From an uncultured Collinsella sp. (GTDB lineage: Bacteria; Actinomycetota; Coriobacteriia; Coriobacteriales; Coriobacteriaceae): a stretch of 46,647 nt of DNA. The stretch spans positions 1-46,647 of the forward strand of contig CAKTVQ010000012.1 of the NCBI GenBank assembly GCA_934630375.1, in the 5' to 3' direction. Under the pieces are notes generated by a model. The model had not been told where the DNA came from. It saw only the letters and a list, made by a program, of their open reading frames with translations, and made no database searches. Below, piece after piece: positions 32,661 through 40,449 of the stretch (its first letter is position 1; each line of letters begins with the position of its first letter). The position numbers and the translations under genes are program-made.

Positions 32661-32918
32661 CTACTGGCTGCGTTTGATGCGCAGGCCGAGTCCGGCTGCC
32701 CCCGCGCCTGCCACGGCGACGCTTGCTGCCAAGAGCTGCTTTTCGTCGCCCGTTTGCGCCAATGGTTCCTGGCGGTCGCCGCGGTCGAGCCCCGAGAGGT
32801 CGACGGTCACTTGCGTGGCGGCCTGCGCCTGCTCTTGTTGGGCAAAGGCTGCTGCCGGCGCGAGCGCCAAGATGCCGACGATAGCGACAGATGCGATCGC
32901 CTTATGCCGTGTGCGCAC
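32661..32918 (-). CDS. Small sortase-anchored surface protein (LAQTG)
   Basis: This 85-residue protein is little more than a signal peptide (HKAIASVAIVGILALAPAAAFA), about 28 residues of spacer, and a cell-wall sorting signal: LAQTG, a hydrophobic stretch (LLAASVAVAGAGAAGLGL) and the basic tail RIKRSQ. LAQTG is a variant of LPxTG. A GTG at 32918 gives a normal signal peptide and overlaps the preceding gene by 17 bp; a TTG at 32948 is possible. It may anchor or scaffold its exported neighbours. No sortase gene lies in the window. Confidence 0.75.
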   Translation of the reverse strand: MRTRHKAIASVAIVGILALAPAAAFAQQEQAQAATQVTVDLSGLDRGDRQEPLAQTGDEKQLLAASVAVAGAGAAGLGLRIKRSQ

Positions 32919-33501
32919 CGGGCTCGACCGTCCAGGTGATCGTTGCAACCTGATCGCCTTCGCCGGTTATATGGAAGATGTCGCGCGTGACGCGGGCGAC
33001 ATTTCCGCTCGTCTTGAGCTTGATTTTGTCCGAACCGCCGGCAATACCCTGATAGCCCATATCAAAGGTTGCGTTCTTGGAAAGATCGATTCCTGTTCCC
33101 TGCGTTGCGGCACTGGCGTCCTGGAGTGCGCCTTCGGGGCCGACCTTAAAGTCAATGGAATTCTGTGCAGTTCCGGTCTTTGCGTCGGCGGCAATGGTCC
33201 AGGTGTTCATGGCGTCGATCTTCATGTTGGTGACATGGATGCCGTAGGCCGAATGATTGTCGATGGTGGTTGCATCTTCTGAGGGACCCTGAAGCGTGCC
33301 GTCGGCCTTGGCGACGAACGGAATAACCGTCGGTGCTTTGAACTCGATGTTGTCGATCTCGGTCCTGACCATTACCTTCGTGCTTCCAACACGCCCGGCT
33401 GCCATGGCTGGCGTCGGGGAGGCGCCCATTGCGAGCGCGAGCGCGAGCCCTGCGCCCACGACGAGCGCTCTGGCTCCGTTCATGTTTCTGGTGATGTCCA
33501 T
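32902..33501 (-). CDS. Secreted beta-rich protein of unknown function
   Basis: A signal peptide (residues 1-35, ending ASPTPAMAA) is followed by a 164-residue mature part with alternating beta-type sequence, including VIPFVAKADGTLQGPS, AYGIHVTNMKI and DIFHITGEGDQVATITWTV. It looks like an immunoglobulin-like or pilin-like exported domain, but no family is recognised. It lies in the surface operon and overlaps the LAQTG gene, so the two are probably made together. Confidence 0.7.
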   Translation of the reverse strand: MDITRNMNGARALVVGAGLALALAMGASPTPAMAAGRVGSTKVMVRTEIDNIEFKAPTVIPFVAKADGTLQGPSEDATTIDNHSAYGIHVTNMKIDAMNTWTIAADAKTGTAQNSIDFKVGPEGALQDASAATQGTGIDLSKNATFDMGYQGIAGGSDKIKLKTSGNVARVTRDIFHITGEGDQVATITWTVEPGAHTA

Positions 33502-33590
33502 GGTCGTTCCTTTCTATTCGCCGCGGGCCGTCCCCGCGATGATTGGACGAGTGTTGGTGGCCGCGCGCAATGATCAGCGGGCGTTAGGGG

Positions 33591-34100
33591 CTAGTTCTCG
33601 GCCTGTTCCACCCGGACCTTGACGCGCGTCGGATTGCCGTGGTTGTCATGGGTCTTGGTGTCGAGTGCCTGGATTTCGATATACGCCTCGCCTTCTTCGA
33701 TGTCGCCGGCGGGACACGTCTCGACCGTCTTGCCGGTTTCGACGATGCCGGACTCATAAATGGTCTCGTCGTTTTGAATGATGCGGAATCGCTGGGGGAA
33801 CTTGTTGTCCTGGACGTTTTGCACGTTGACGCGCAACTTGCCGCCTTCCTGCAACTGGGCGACCGGCGCGACCGAGATCGTCATCATGTTGTCGCGGACG
33901 ATGGCGTCGAGCTCATCTTGGATCTCTTGGCGCGATTTGCCCTCGGCCGTTGTGACCGAGGCGCCCGCTTCGGGTACGGGCTGCGACTGCCAGGCGTACA
34001 AGCCTACGGCGACGAGGGCACAGACGATAGCCAAACAGACAGCGATGAGTTTCTTGCGATGCCCCGGACTCGCGAGTTGGGGCAACTTCTTCGCGCTCAT
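33591..34100 (-). CDS. Membrane-anchored protein of the surface operon
   Basis: The 169-residue protein has a short cytoplasmic N-terminus, a single membrane span (residues about 18-38, LIAVCLAIVCALVAVGLYAW) and an extracytoplasmic beta-rich domain with KLRVNVQNVQDNKFPQRFRI and YIEIQALDTKTHDNHGNP. It could be a type II membrane adaptor for the exported partners downstream. It overlaps the preceding small gene by 4 bp, so the pair is coupled. No family is recognised. Confidence 0.7.
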   Translation of the reverse strand: MSAKKLPQLASPGHRKKLIAVCLAIVCALVAVGLYAWQSQPVPEAGASVTTAEGKSRQEIQDELDAIVRDNMMTISVAPVAQLQEGGKLRVNVQNVQDNKFPQRFRIIQNDETIYESGIVETGKTVETCPAGDIEEGEAYIEIQALDTKTHDNHGNPTRVKVRVEQAEN

Positions 34101-34393
34101 GCGGCGTCCTTGGTGGTGTAGACGCGTGCGAACGTGGACGGGTCCGCTCCAAAGAGCATATGAAGCATCAGGCGGCGCGAGTAGATAAGCTCATCGAAGT
34201 CGGGAGGGAGCTCGATGTCGTGGATGCGTGCGATGTGGTGGGCGAGCGCCGAGAACGACTCGGGGTCGCAGATCACATCGGTAGTGACGTGGTAGACCGT
34301 CGTGTCGGGGAATGCCTCTTCTTCGAAAGGCAGGAGATGGGGATCGTCGTCGACTTCGATGGCGACGCCGTACTGGGGCCAGTAATATGCCAT
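34097..34393 (-). CDS. Small cytoplasmic protein, first gene of the surface operon
   Basis: Starting at 34393 (MAYYWPQYGVAIEVDDDPHL) the product has 98 residues, with GGGAGG 5 nt upstream; the frame continues to 34540 without a ribosome site. It is soluble, acidic in its first half and helical after. A restriction-endonuclease-like look (YGVAIEVDDDPH) suggests a DUF559-type fragment, but this is only a resemblance. It overlaps the membrane protein gene by 4 bp and leads the operon. Confidence 0.6.
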   Translation of the reverse strand: MAYYWPQYGVAIEVDDDPHLLPFEEEAFPDTTVYHVTTDVICDPESFSALAHHIARIHDIELPPDFDELIYSRRLMLHMLFGADPSTFARVYTTKDAA

Positions 34394-34466
34394 GGGAACC
34401 TCCCTGCTTCTGGGGCCAAAACTTCTATCGGTTTGGCTGTCGATGCCGACCGTATCAGCCGCTACT

Positions 34467-34494
34467 TGACCAAAAGCTGACCAAATGCTTGACG
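34467..34494. promoter_or_regulatory. Helically spaced TGAC repeats in a 345-bp divergent gap
   Basis: TGACCAAAAGC (34467-34477) is followed directly by TGACCAAATGC (34478-34488), then TTGACGG; the TGAC cores recur every 11-12 bp on one helix face. This lies 74 bp upstream of the surface operon. The rest of the gap (34394-34738) holds a GAGAC-G-GTCTC palindrome at 34658-34668 and the lactate-dehydrogenase Shine-Dalgarno, but no gene. Confidence 0.4.
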
Positions 34495-34738
34495 GATTTG
34501 CATCGCCGCAGGTAGCAGGTGGTAAAAAATACTTCAACATTTTTCGAGTGCCAATTTCGCGATCGTTGGCGGTGAAGCGATATGTGTCAAAAACATCGCC
34601 TGCCGAGATCTAGCAGCCGCTCGCCGAATTGCACGGACGTAAAAATCCTCAATTATGGAGACGGTCTCGAACACGTCAACGAAACGATGCGGTAACATCT
34701 CCCTGCAAACACTGTAGTTAGCTAAAGGGGAGTTCTGC

Positions 34739-36340
34739 ATGTCTGCAACCATCAAACCCTTCACCGATGAGTTCGAGGAATACGGCCGCGACGAGTCTCG
34801 CTCGTCGGGCGAGGCCTCGAGCATCTCGTTTCCAACATCGGAAGACGAGACGCGCGCCATCCTGCGGCAGCTCCATGTCGACGGTGTCCCGGTGACTGTC
34901 CAGGGCGCTCGAACGGGTCTCGCTGCCGGCGCCGTGCCCCATGGCGGCCACATCCTCAACACCTCCCGTATGAATCGCTACCTAGGCCTTCGCCGCGATG
35001 ACGAGGGTCACTTTCTCTTGCGTGTTGAGCCCGGCGTCGTGCTGTCTGAGCTGCGCAAGCAGCTAGGCAAGAAGGTGCTTCCGACCGCAGATTGGGACCA
35101 GGCTTCGCTTAAGGCTTACGAGGAATTCCAGGAAGCCCCCGAGCAGTTCTTTCCTACCGATCCCACCGAGGCATCTGCCTGCCTGGGCGGTATGGCGGCA
35201 TGCAACGCTTCCGGCGCCCGTAGCTACGCTTATGGCCCCATGCGCCCGCATATCACGGGCCTTCACGTCGCGCTGACCGACGGTGACCTGCTCGAGCTTC
35301 GGCGTGGCGAAGTTTTTGCCCGGAGCCGCCACCTGTCACTCGTGACGGCGGAAGGTCGTGCGCTCGAGCTTGATCTTCCCACCTACACCATGCCCAAGAC
35401 CAAAAATGCCTCGGGCTATTTCGTCGCGGACAACATGGATGCCATCGACCTCTTTATCGGTGCCTGCGGAACGCTCGGCGTCATCACCGAGCTCGAGATT
35501 GCCCTGCAGCCGGCACCGGAGGTCGTTTGGGGCGTGAGCTGTTTCTTTGACAGCGAAGACAAGGCCGTGTCCTTTACCGATTCCGTGCGTCCCGTCCTAT
35601 CCCATGCAGCCGCCATCGAATATTTCGATGCAGGCGCCCTGGATATCCTGCGCCGTCAGCGTGAGCAGTCGACGGCGTTTTCTTCGCTGCCGGCGCTCGA
35701 CAAAGAGGCCAAGGTCTGCGTCTACGTGGAGCTCGATTGCGATGACGAGAAGCAGGCGACTGAGGAACTGTATCACCTGGGATGGGTGCTGGAGCTTGCG
35801 GGCGGTCGTGACGATGCGACCTGGGTCGCGCGCACCGAGGTCGATCGCGAATGCCAGCGATTCTTCCGTCATGCCGTGCCCGAGAGCGTCAATATGCTTA
35901 TCGACGAGCGCCGCCGCACGGATCCCACCATCACCAAACTGGGCTCGGATATGTCGGTGCCCAATGCACGCCTGGCCGATGTCATTGCCCTCTATCGTCG
36001 CACGCTGGCCCAGAGTGGACTTGAGTCCGCTGCCTGGGGCCATATCGGCAACAACCACCTGCACGTGAACATTCTTCCGCGCGATGCGCAGGATTACCGC
36101 CGCGGCGGCGAGTTGTTTGCCCAGTGGGCTTCCGAGGTCACGGCCATGGGTGGCGCCGTCTCCGCCGAGCACGGCGTCGGCAAGATCAAGGCGGGCTTTC
36201 TTGAGACGATGTACGGCCACGAGGCCATGGTCGAGTCGGCACGGCTTAAGCTCCAACTCGATCCTGCCGGACAGCTGGGCCGCGGAAACCTGTTTTCGGA
36301 GAAGCTCTTGGATGAACTCGTCCAGAAAGGAGGCGCGTGA
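34739..36340 (+). CDS. FAD-linked 2-hydroxyacid (D-lactate/glycolate-type) dehydrogenase
   Basis: The enzyme oxidises a 2-hydroxyacid to a 2-oxoacid with bound FAD. The PCMH-type FAD domain occupies about residues 30-210 (VTVQGARTGLAAGAVP, FFPTDPTEASACLGGMAACNASG). The C-terminal domain has the metal and substrate motifs GHIGNNHLHVNIL and SAEHGVGKIKAGF. It starts after AAAGGGGAG and has 533 residues. etfB and a ferredoxin-fused etfA follow directly, the same partners as in the electron-bifurcating lactate dehydrogenase of Acetobacterium (LctBCD). It therefore likely feeds electrons to the Etf pair rather than to quinones. Substrate is inferred. Confidence 0.88.
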   Translation: MSATIKPFTDEFEEYGRDESRSSGEASSISFPTSEDETRAILRQLHVDGVPVTVQGARTGLAAGAVPHGGHILNTSRMNRYLGLRRDDEGHFLLRVEPGVVLSELRKQLGKKVLPTADWDQASLKAYEEFQEAPEQFFPTDPTEASACLGGMAACNASGARSYAYGPMRPHITGLHVALTDGDLLELRRGEVFARSRHLSLVTAEGRALELDLPTYTMPKTKNASGYFVADNMDAIDLFIGACGTLGVITELEIALQPAPEVVWGVSCFFDSEDKAVSFTDSVRPVLSHAAAIEYFDAGALDILRRQREQSTAFSSLPALDKEAKVCVYVELDCDDEKQATEELYHLGWVLELAGGRDDATWVARTEVDRECQRFFRHAVPESVNMLIDERRRTDPTITKLGSDMSVPNARLADVIALYRRTLAQSGLESAAWGHIGNNHLHVNILPRDAQDYRRGGELFAQWASEVTAMGGAVSAEHGVGKIKAGFLETMYGHEAMVESARLKLQLDPAGQLGRGNLFSEKLLDELVQKGGA

Positions 36341-36342
36341 AG

Positions 36343-37158
36343 ATGAGCGATTTCCATATGGTGGTGTGCGTCAAGGCGGTGCCGGGTAGCACCGAGGTCA
36401 AGATGGACCCCGAGACCAATACCATCGTGCGCGATGGCAAGCAGGCAGTCATCAATCCCTTTGACGCGAGCGCTCTGGAGTGCGCGCTGGCACTTAAAGA
36501 CGACTTTATCGGCTTTGGCATGGATGTTCGCGTGACGGTGGTGTCGATGGGTATTCCCGCGACCGAATCGCTGCTGCGCGACTGCATCGCACGTGGCGCC
36601 GACGACGCGCTGCTGCTAACCGATCGCGCCTTTGCAGGCGCCGATACCCTGGCGACCACGTATGCCCTCAAATGCGGTATCGAGGCGCTCGACGAGGACT
36701 TCGATCTGCTTATCTGCGGCAAGATGGCGGTGGACGGCGATACGGCCCAGATCGGCCCCGAGCTTGCCGGCGCCTTCGAGATTCCTTGCGTGACCGATGT
36801 GAGCTGCGTGCAGAGCGCGGGCTTTACGACGTGTGGCTCACTGGCGCTCGTTCACGGATGCGATGCCGGTGAAGAGACGGTCTATCTTGAGATGCCGTGT
36901 GCGATGACGACCGCTAAGGAGATCGGCCAGCTGCGCATGCCGAGCATCGCCGGTATTCGTGCGGCCGAGGAGGCGGACGTGCGCGTGGTCAGTGCTGCCG
37001 ACGTGAACGCCGATCCCTCGCGTTGTGGCCTTGCCGGATCGCCGACGCAGGTCGTCCGCTCGTTTGTGCCCAACCGCGACCAAACGTGTGAGGCTGTTGA
37101 GGGAACGGCGTCCGAGCAGGCGGCAAAACTTGCCAAGATTATCGAGGGGATGGCATAG
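36343..37158 (+). CDS. etfB: Electron transfer flavoprotein beta subunit
   Basis: EtfB pairs with EtfA to accept and deliver electrons. The family signatures are visible: VVCVKAVPGS at the start, AINPFDASALE-type helix (VINPFDASALECAL), and DGDTAQIGPELAGAFEIP in the nucleotide-binding region. In bifurcating Etf this subunit carries the flavin that splits electrons from NADH. AAGGAGG lies 9 nt before ATG 36343; a GTG at 36337 would leave only 3 nt. It has 271 residues. The preceding dehydrogenase ends at 36340, and EtfA begins right after its stop codon. Confidence 0.92.
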   Translation: MSDFHMVVCVKAVPGSTEVKMDPETNTIVRDGKQAVINPFDASALECALALKDDFIGFGMDVRVTVVSMGIPATESLLRDCIARGADDALLLTDRAFAGADTLATTYALKCGIEALDEDFDLLICGKMAVDGDTAQIGPELAGAFEIPCVTDVSCVQSAGFTTCGSLALVHGCDAGEETVYLEMPCAMTTAKEIGQLRMPSIAGIRAAEEADVRVVSAADVNADPSRCGLAGSPTQVVRSFVPNRDQTCEAVEGTASEQAAKLAKIIEGMA

Positions 37159-38364
37159 ATGAGCGGACTGATTATCGATAGCGAAGCCTGTATCGGCTGC
37201 GGTCGCTGCGTTCGCGCCTGCGCCTCGGGCGGCATTGTGGTGGAAGGCGAGCGCCCCAATCGCTGTGCCCACGTGACCGACGGCTGCATTCTGTGCGGCG
37301 GGTGCGTCGACGCCTGCCCCGTTAACGCTATCTCAATCGAGCGTGACGAGGCCGCCGGCGCGGCGGACCTTGATGCATTTCGAGACATTTGGGTATACGT
37401 GCAGACCGATGAGCACGATACGGTGGCTCCCGTTGCCTACGAGCTCATGGGCAAGGGCCGCGAGCTTGCCGATGCCCGTGGCTGCCGTCTGGTGGCGCTG
37501 GTCGGCATGAGCCCCGAGAGCTCGTTCGAGGAGCTTGAGCATTTGGTTTGCGCCGGTGCTGATGAAGTTATGGCCTGTCGCGACGAGCGCCTTCGCCAAA
37601 ACGATGCGGAGGTCTACGCCCGCCTGATCTGCGATTTGGTGGCCGAGCGTAAGCCCGAGGCTATTCTGTACGGCGCGACCGCCTTTGGCCGCGAGCTGGC
37701 ACCTGGCGTTGCCGTGCGCCTGCAGACGGGTCTTACGGCCGACTGCACCGTGCTTTCGATGGATACGGAGACGGGGCTGCTGCAGCAGACGCGCCCGGCG
37801 TTTGGCGGCAACCTGATGGCCACCATCGTTTGTCCCAACCACCGCCCTCAGATGGCAACGGTGCGCCCCGGCATCTTTAAGGCGCCCGACTTCGACTACG
37901 GTCGTTCCGGCACGATCACTCAGGTGGCGCTTGCGGATGACGTTAAAGCCCGTGTCGAGATCTCGATTCCCGCCGAGGAGTGGGGGCAGCAGGCTTCGAT
38001 TGCCGACGCCGAGCGTCTGGTCGTGGTAGGTCGCGGCATTGGTTCCAAGAAAAACTTGCCGCTGATGCGAAGGCTCGCCGAGGCTCTGGGCGCCGAGCTT
38101 GGCTGCACGCGCCCTGTCGTGGAGGCCGGCTGGTTGGAGTACCGCCATCAGATTGGCCAGACGGGCGTATCCGTTTCGCCCAAGCTTCTCGTGAGTATCG
38201 GTGTCTCGGGCGCCATCCAGCATCTTGCCGGCATCGGTGGGGCAGAGCGCATTATCGCCATCAACGAGGACCCGGATGCCCCCATCTTCGGCGCCGCCCA
38301 ATACAAGGTTGTCGGCGACGCCGTCGAGGTCGTCGAGGAGCTGCTGGCCCAGCTTGAGCGCTAG
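37159..38364 (+). CDS. etfA: Electron transfer flavoprotein alpha subunit with ferredoxin domain
   Basis: Residues 1-60 form a two-cluster ferredoxin: Cys11, 14, 17, 21 and Cys43, 46, 49, 53. The Etf alpha domain follows, with GRELAPGVAVRLQTGLTADC, RPAFGGNLMATIVCP and the FAD-binding C-terminal stretch IGQTGVSVSPKLLVSIGVSG and INEDPDAPIF. The ferredoxin extension marks the Etf type found with anaerobic lactate dehydrogenase, where it exchanges electrons with free ferredoxin. The 401-residue length agrees. It ends four bases into the convergent HD gene. Confidence 0.93.
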   Translation: MSGLIIDSEACIGCGRCVRACASGGIVVEGERPNRCAHVTDGCILCGGCVDACPVNAISIERDEAAGAADLDAFRDIWVYVQTDEHDTVAPVAYELMGKGRELADARGCRLVALVGMSPESSFEELEHLVCAGADEVMACRDERLRQNDAEVYARLICDLVAERKPEAILYGATAFGRELAPGVAVRLQTGLTADCTVLSMDTETGLLQQTRPAFGGNLMATIVCPNHRPQMATVRPGIFKAPDFDYGRSGTITQVALADDVKARVEISIPAEEWGQQASIADAERLVVVGRGIGSKKNLPLMRRLAEALGAELGCTRPVVEAGWLEYRHQIGQTGVSVSPKLLVSIGVSGAIQHLAGIGGAERIIAINEDPDAPIFGAAQYKVVGDAVEVVEELLAQLER

Positions 38365-39173
38365 GCACGCGCCAGCCAGTCGCGCATCTCGCCCTTTAGG
38401 CGCTCCCAGGTCGCTTGCGTGGCGGGGTCGGTGAAGGGCCGCATAATGCCAAAGGGCGCGTCGAGCAGGCGGTAGATATCGCCCTGCTTGCGCGCCAGCG
38501 CGCGGCTTGCCGGATAGACGAGCTCAAACATAAAGCAGATGAGCCCTACCAGGAAGTCTGCGGGCTCGTTGCGCTCATCGCGTGCAACGCAGCGATGCTC
38601 GTCAAAGGCGGCGAGTGTCGGCGACGAGAAGTGGCTGGCAAGAAACGTATCCTCATCAACTTTGAGGATGGTATCGACGGTGCTGTCGGCGATAGTGCGC
38701 ATAATGTCGACCTTATCGCCGTCGCGCACGATATCACAGAAGCGCCGCGTGCGCTCGTTGAGCTCCTTGGGTAGGCGAAAGTCGCTGTGATAGGCGATGC
38801 TCGCGCGGATGAGCTCATCGTGCGCATCGGTCTCGATAAAGTCGCGGATGCTCGTTGCGGCGGGTGCATCGGCGGGATTCTCGCCAAAGAGGACCTCGAC
38901 GCCCAGCGCCGCATGGCTCATGCTCTCGGCATCTTTAAAGGTGTCCCAGCGTCGCAGCTGCTCAAAGCGGCCCATATCGTGCAGCAGGCCGCAAAGCCAG
39001 GCCAGGTCAATATCCTCTGTCGACCAGTTCTGCTCGCGCGCCACGGCATCGCACGCTTCCGCCACGTGATAGGTGTGCTCGATTTTGAGTGCGATGCGCG
39101 GGTTGGTGGCGTCGTAAGCATCGGTATAGCGTTTGAAGGCCGCGGTCGCCCGGCCTCGATCGATAGCTGTCAT
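38361..39173 (-). CDS. HD-domain phosphohydrolase
   Basis: The 270-residue protein has an HD domain in its N-terminal half: His36 in HTYHVAE, the His-Asp pair at 65-66 in LLHDMGRF, then HAALGVEVLF. These ligands bind one or two metals and hydrolyse phosphate esters such as nucleotides or cyclic nucleotides. The C-terminal half is helical and unique to the family. AGGAAG lies 5 nt before the ATG. The gene converges with etfA. The substrate cannot be inferred. Confidence 0.85.
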   Translation of the reverse strand: MTAIDRGRATAAFKRYTDAYDATNPRIALKIEHTYHVAEACDAVAREQNWSTEDIDLAWLCGLLHDMGRFEQLRRWDTFKDAESMSHAALGVEVLFGENPADAPAATSIRDFIETDAHDELIRASIAYHSDFRLPKELNERTRRFCDIVRDGDKVDIMRTIADSTVDTILKVDEDTFLASHFSSPTLAAFDEHRCVARDERNEPADFLVGLICFMFELVYPASRALARKQGDIYRLLDAPFGIMRPFTDPATQATWERLKGEMRDWLARA

Positions 39174-39299
39174 AATGACTTCCTAAAAGTTGCGTCTTTC
39201 GATCCGGTGGCAATTGTAGGCGAACTCGGTTGCCGGCGGACGACGATTACAATGTGCGGTTGCGTGCGATGCGGATGGCTTGACAGAGCGAGGAACGAT

Positions 39300-39992
39300 A
39301 TGGTGCTCAGAATTGTTAAAACCGTTTGGCCGGTGATGCTCACCTATGTTGCGGTGGGCGCGCCGTGCGGAATGATTATGGGTCAAACGGGGATGGAGCC
39401 CTGGATGGTCTTTGCCCTGAGCAGTACGTTTGTGACGGGCAGCGGCCAGTTCATGATCTGCAACCTATGGCTGGCGGGCGTGCCGGCACCTTCGATTATC
39501 GCAAGCGTCGCCGCTATCTCCTCTCGCTTTGCGCTCTACTCGGCATCGCTTGCGCCGCACCTTGCCGGGGCTTCGAAACGCCAGACGCTGGCGGTCACGG
39601 CGACGCTTACCGAAGAGGCCTACGGCATCTCGCTGGCCAAGTTGGTCGAGGGCGATGGTTGGGGCCCCAAGGAGGCCTTTGCGCTCAACGCGATTCTGAT
39701 CGCAACATGGGGCGTCTCGTGCACGGCGGGCGCTGTTGCCGGCGCTGCCATCGATGTTCCTACCGCTATCGCAGGCTTTGTCTGCACGTCGCTCTTCATC
39801 TGCCTGCTCTTTTCGCAGCGCCTGTCGCGCGGCAATGTCGTCGCGGCGGTTTCGGGAGCGGTATCCGTCGCCATGTTCAAGTTCTTGGGCCTTACGAATA
39901 TCGCCGTGCCGGTGAGCGTGCTCGTCGGTGTTGCCGTGGCGCTCACGTGCGATGCCCTTACGGATGGGAGGGGTGCTCGCGATGCCCGTTAA
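39300..39992 (+). CDS. azlC: AzlC-family branched-chain amino acid exporter subunit
   Basis: AzlC with AzlD exports branched-chain amino acids and analogues. The 230-residue protein has the AzlC pattern: VMLTYVAVGAPCGMIMGQTG, FVTGSGQFMICNLWLAG, SSRFALYSASLAPHL and TLTEEAYGISL, with about five to six membrane spans. Start at 39300 is supported by GAGG upstream. The frame that extends far upstream (to 38787) overlaps the HD gene antisense and is rejected. azlD overlaps its last 11 bases. Confidence 0.9.
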   Translation: MVLRIVKTVWPVMLTYVAVGAPCGMIMGQTGMEPWMVFALSSTFVTGSGQFMICNLWLAGVPAPSIIASVAAISSRFALYSASLAPHLAGASKRQTLAVTATLTEEAYGISLAKLVEGDGWGPKEAFALNAILIATWGVSCTAGAVAGAAIDVPTAIAGFVCTSLFICLLFSQRLSRGNVVAAVSGAVSVAMFKFLGLTNIAVPVSVLVGVAVALTCDALTDGRGARDAR

Positions 39993-40305
39993 CGAGTTCT
40001 TGGTTCTGTGGCTGTCGTCGTGGGCGGCCATCGCATTCTTTCGCATCGCGCCGGCGTTCGCCCTGCGCGGGCGGACCCTTCCGCCCCGCGTCACCGAGGC
40101 CCTGGGCTACATCCCGCCTGCTGCCTTTGCCGCGCTGGTCGCCAACGATTTGGTAAGCCCCGGGGCCTTCGATGCGGGGCTGTGGCCGGCCTTGGTTCCC
40201 TGGGTTGCTGCCGCCGGCGTCGTTGTGGTGGCAATCAAGACAAAGTCGATGTTGTGGTGCTGCGTCTCGGGCGTTGTGCTGTATATCGTTTTGAGCCTCA
40301 TATAG
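39982..40305 (+). CDS. azlD: AzlD-domain branched-chain amino acid exporter subunit
   Basis: This is the small partner of AzlC: 107 residues with four predicted spans, including FLVLWLSSWAAIAFFRIAPAF, VTEALGYIPPAAFAALVAND and LWPALVPWVAAAGVVVVA. The ATG at 39982 lies inside the end of azlC, preceded by GGGAGGGG at 9 nt, indicating coupled translation. An in-frame earlier start is less likely. The family is usually small and hydrophobic, as here. Its 3' side carries no strong terminator. Confidence 0.88.
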   Translation: MPVNEFLVLWLSSWAAIAFFRIAPAFALRGRTLPPRVTEALGYIPPAAFAALVANDLVSPGAFDAGLWPALVPWVAAAGVVVVAIKTKSMLWCCVSGVVLYIVLSLI

Positions 40306-40449
40306 GGGCCGGCGCCTCCTTTTGTCGTCGCTGCCCCCGAATCGAATTTCTCATCGAGCTGTTCTGCTTCTTCTGGTACCATGGTCAGACTTTACTGTAG
40401 CAAAGCATGACGTGGGCTTTTGTTCCCCGTCAGCGGAAATGGGGGTTTC

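Noticed and set aside
38787..39299. Long N-terminal extension of azlC
   Set aside because: It lies antisense to the HD-domain gene, and AzlC homologues start at MVLRIVKTVW; a ribosome site precedes ATG 39300.
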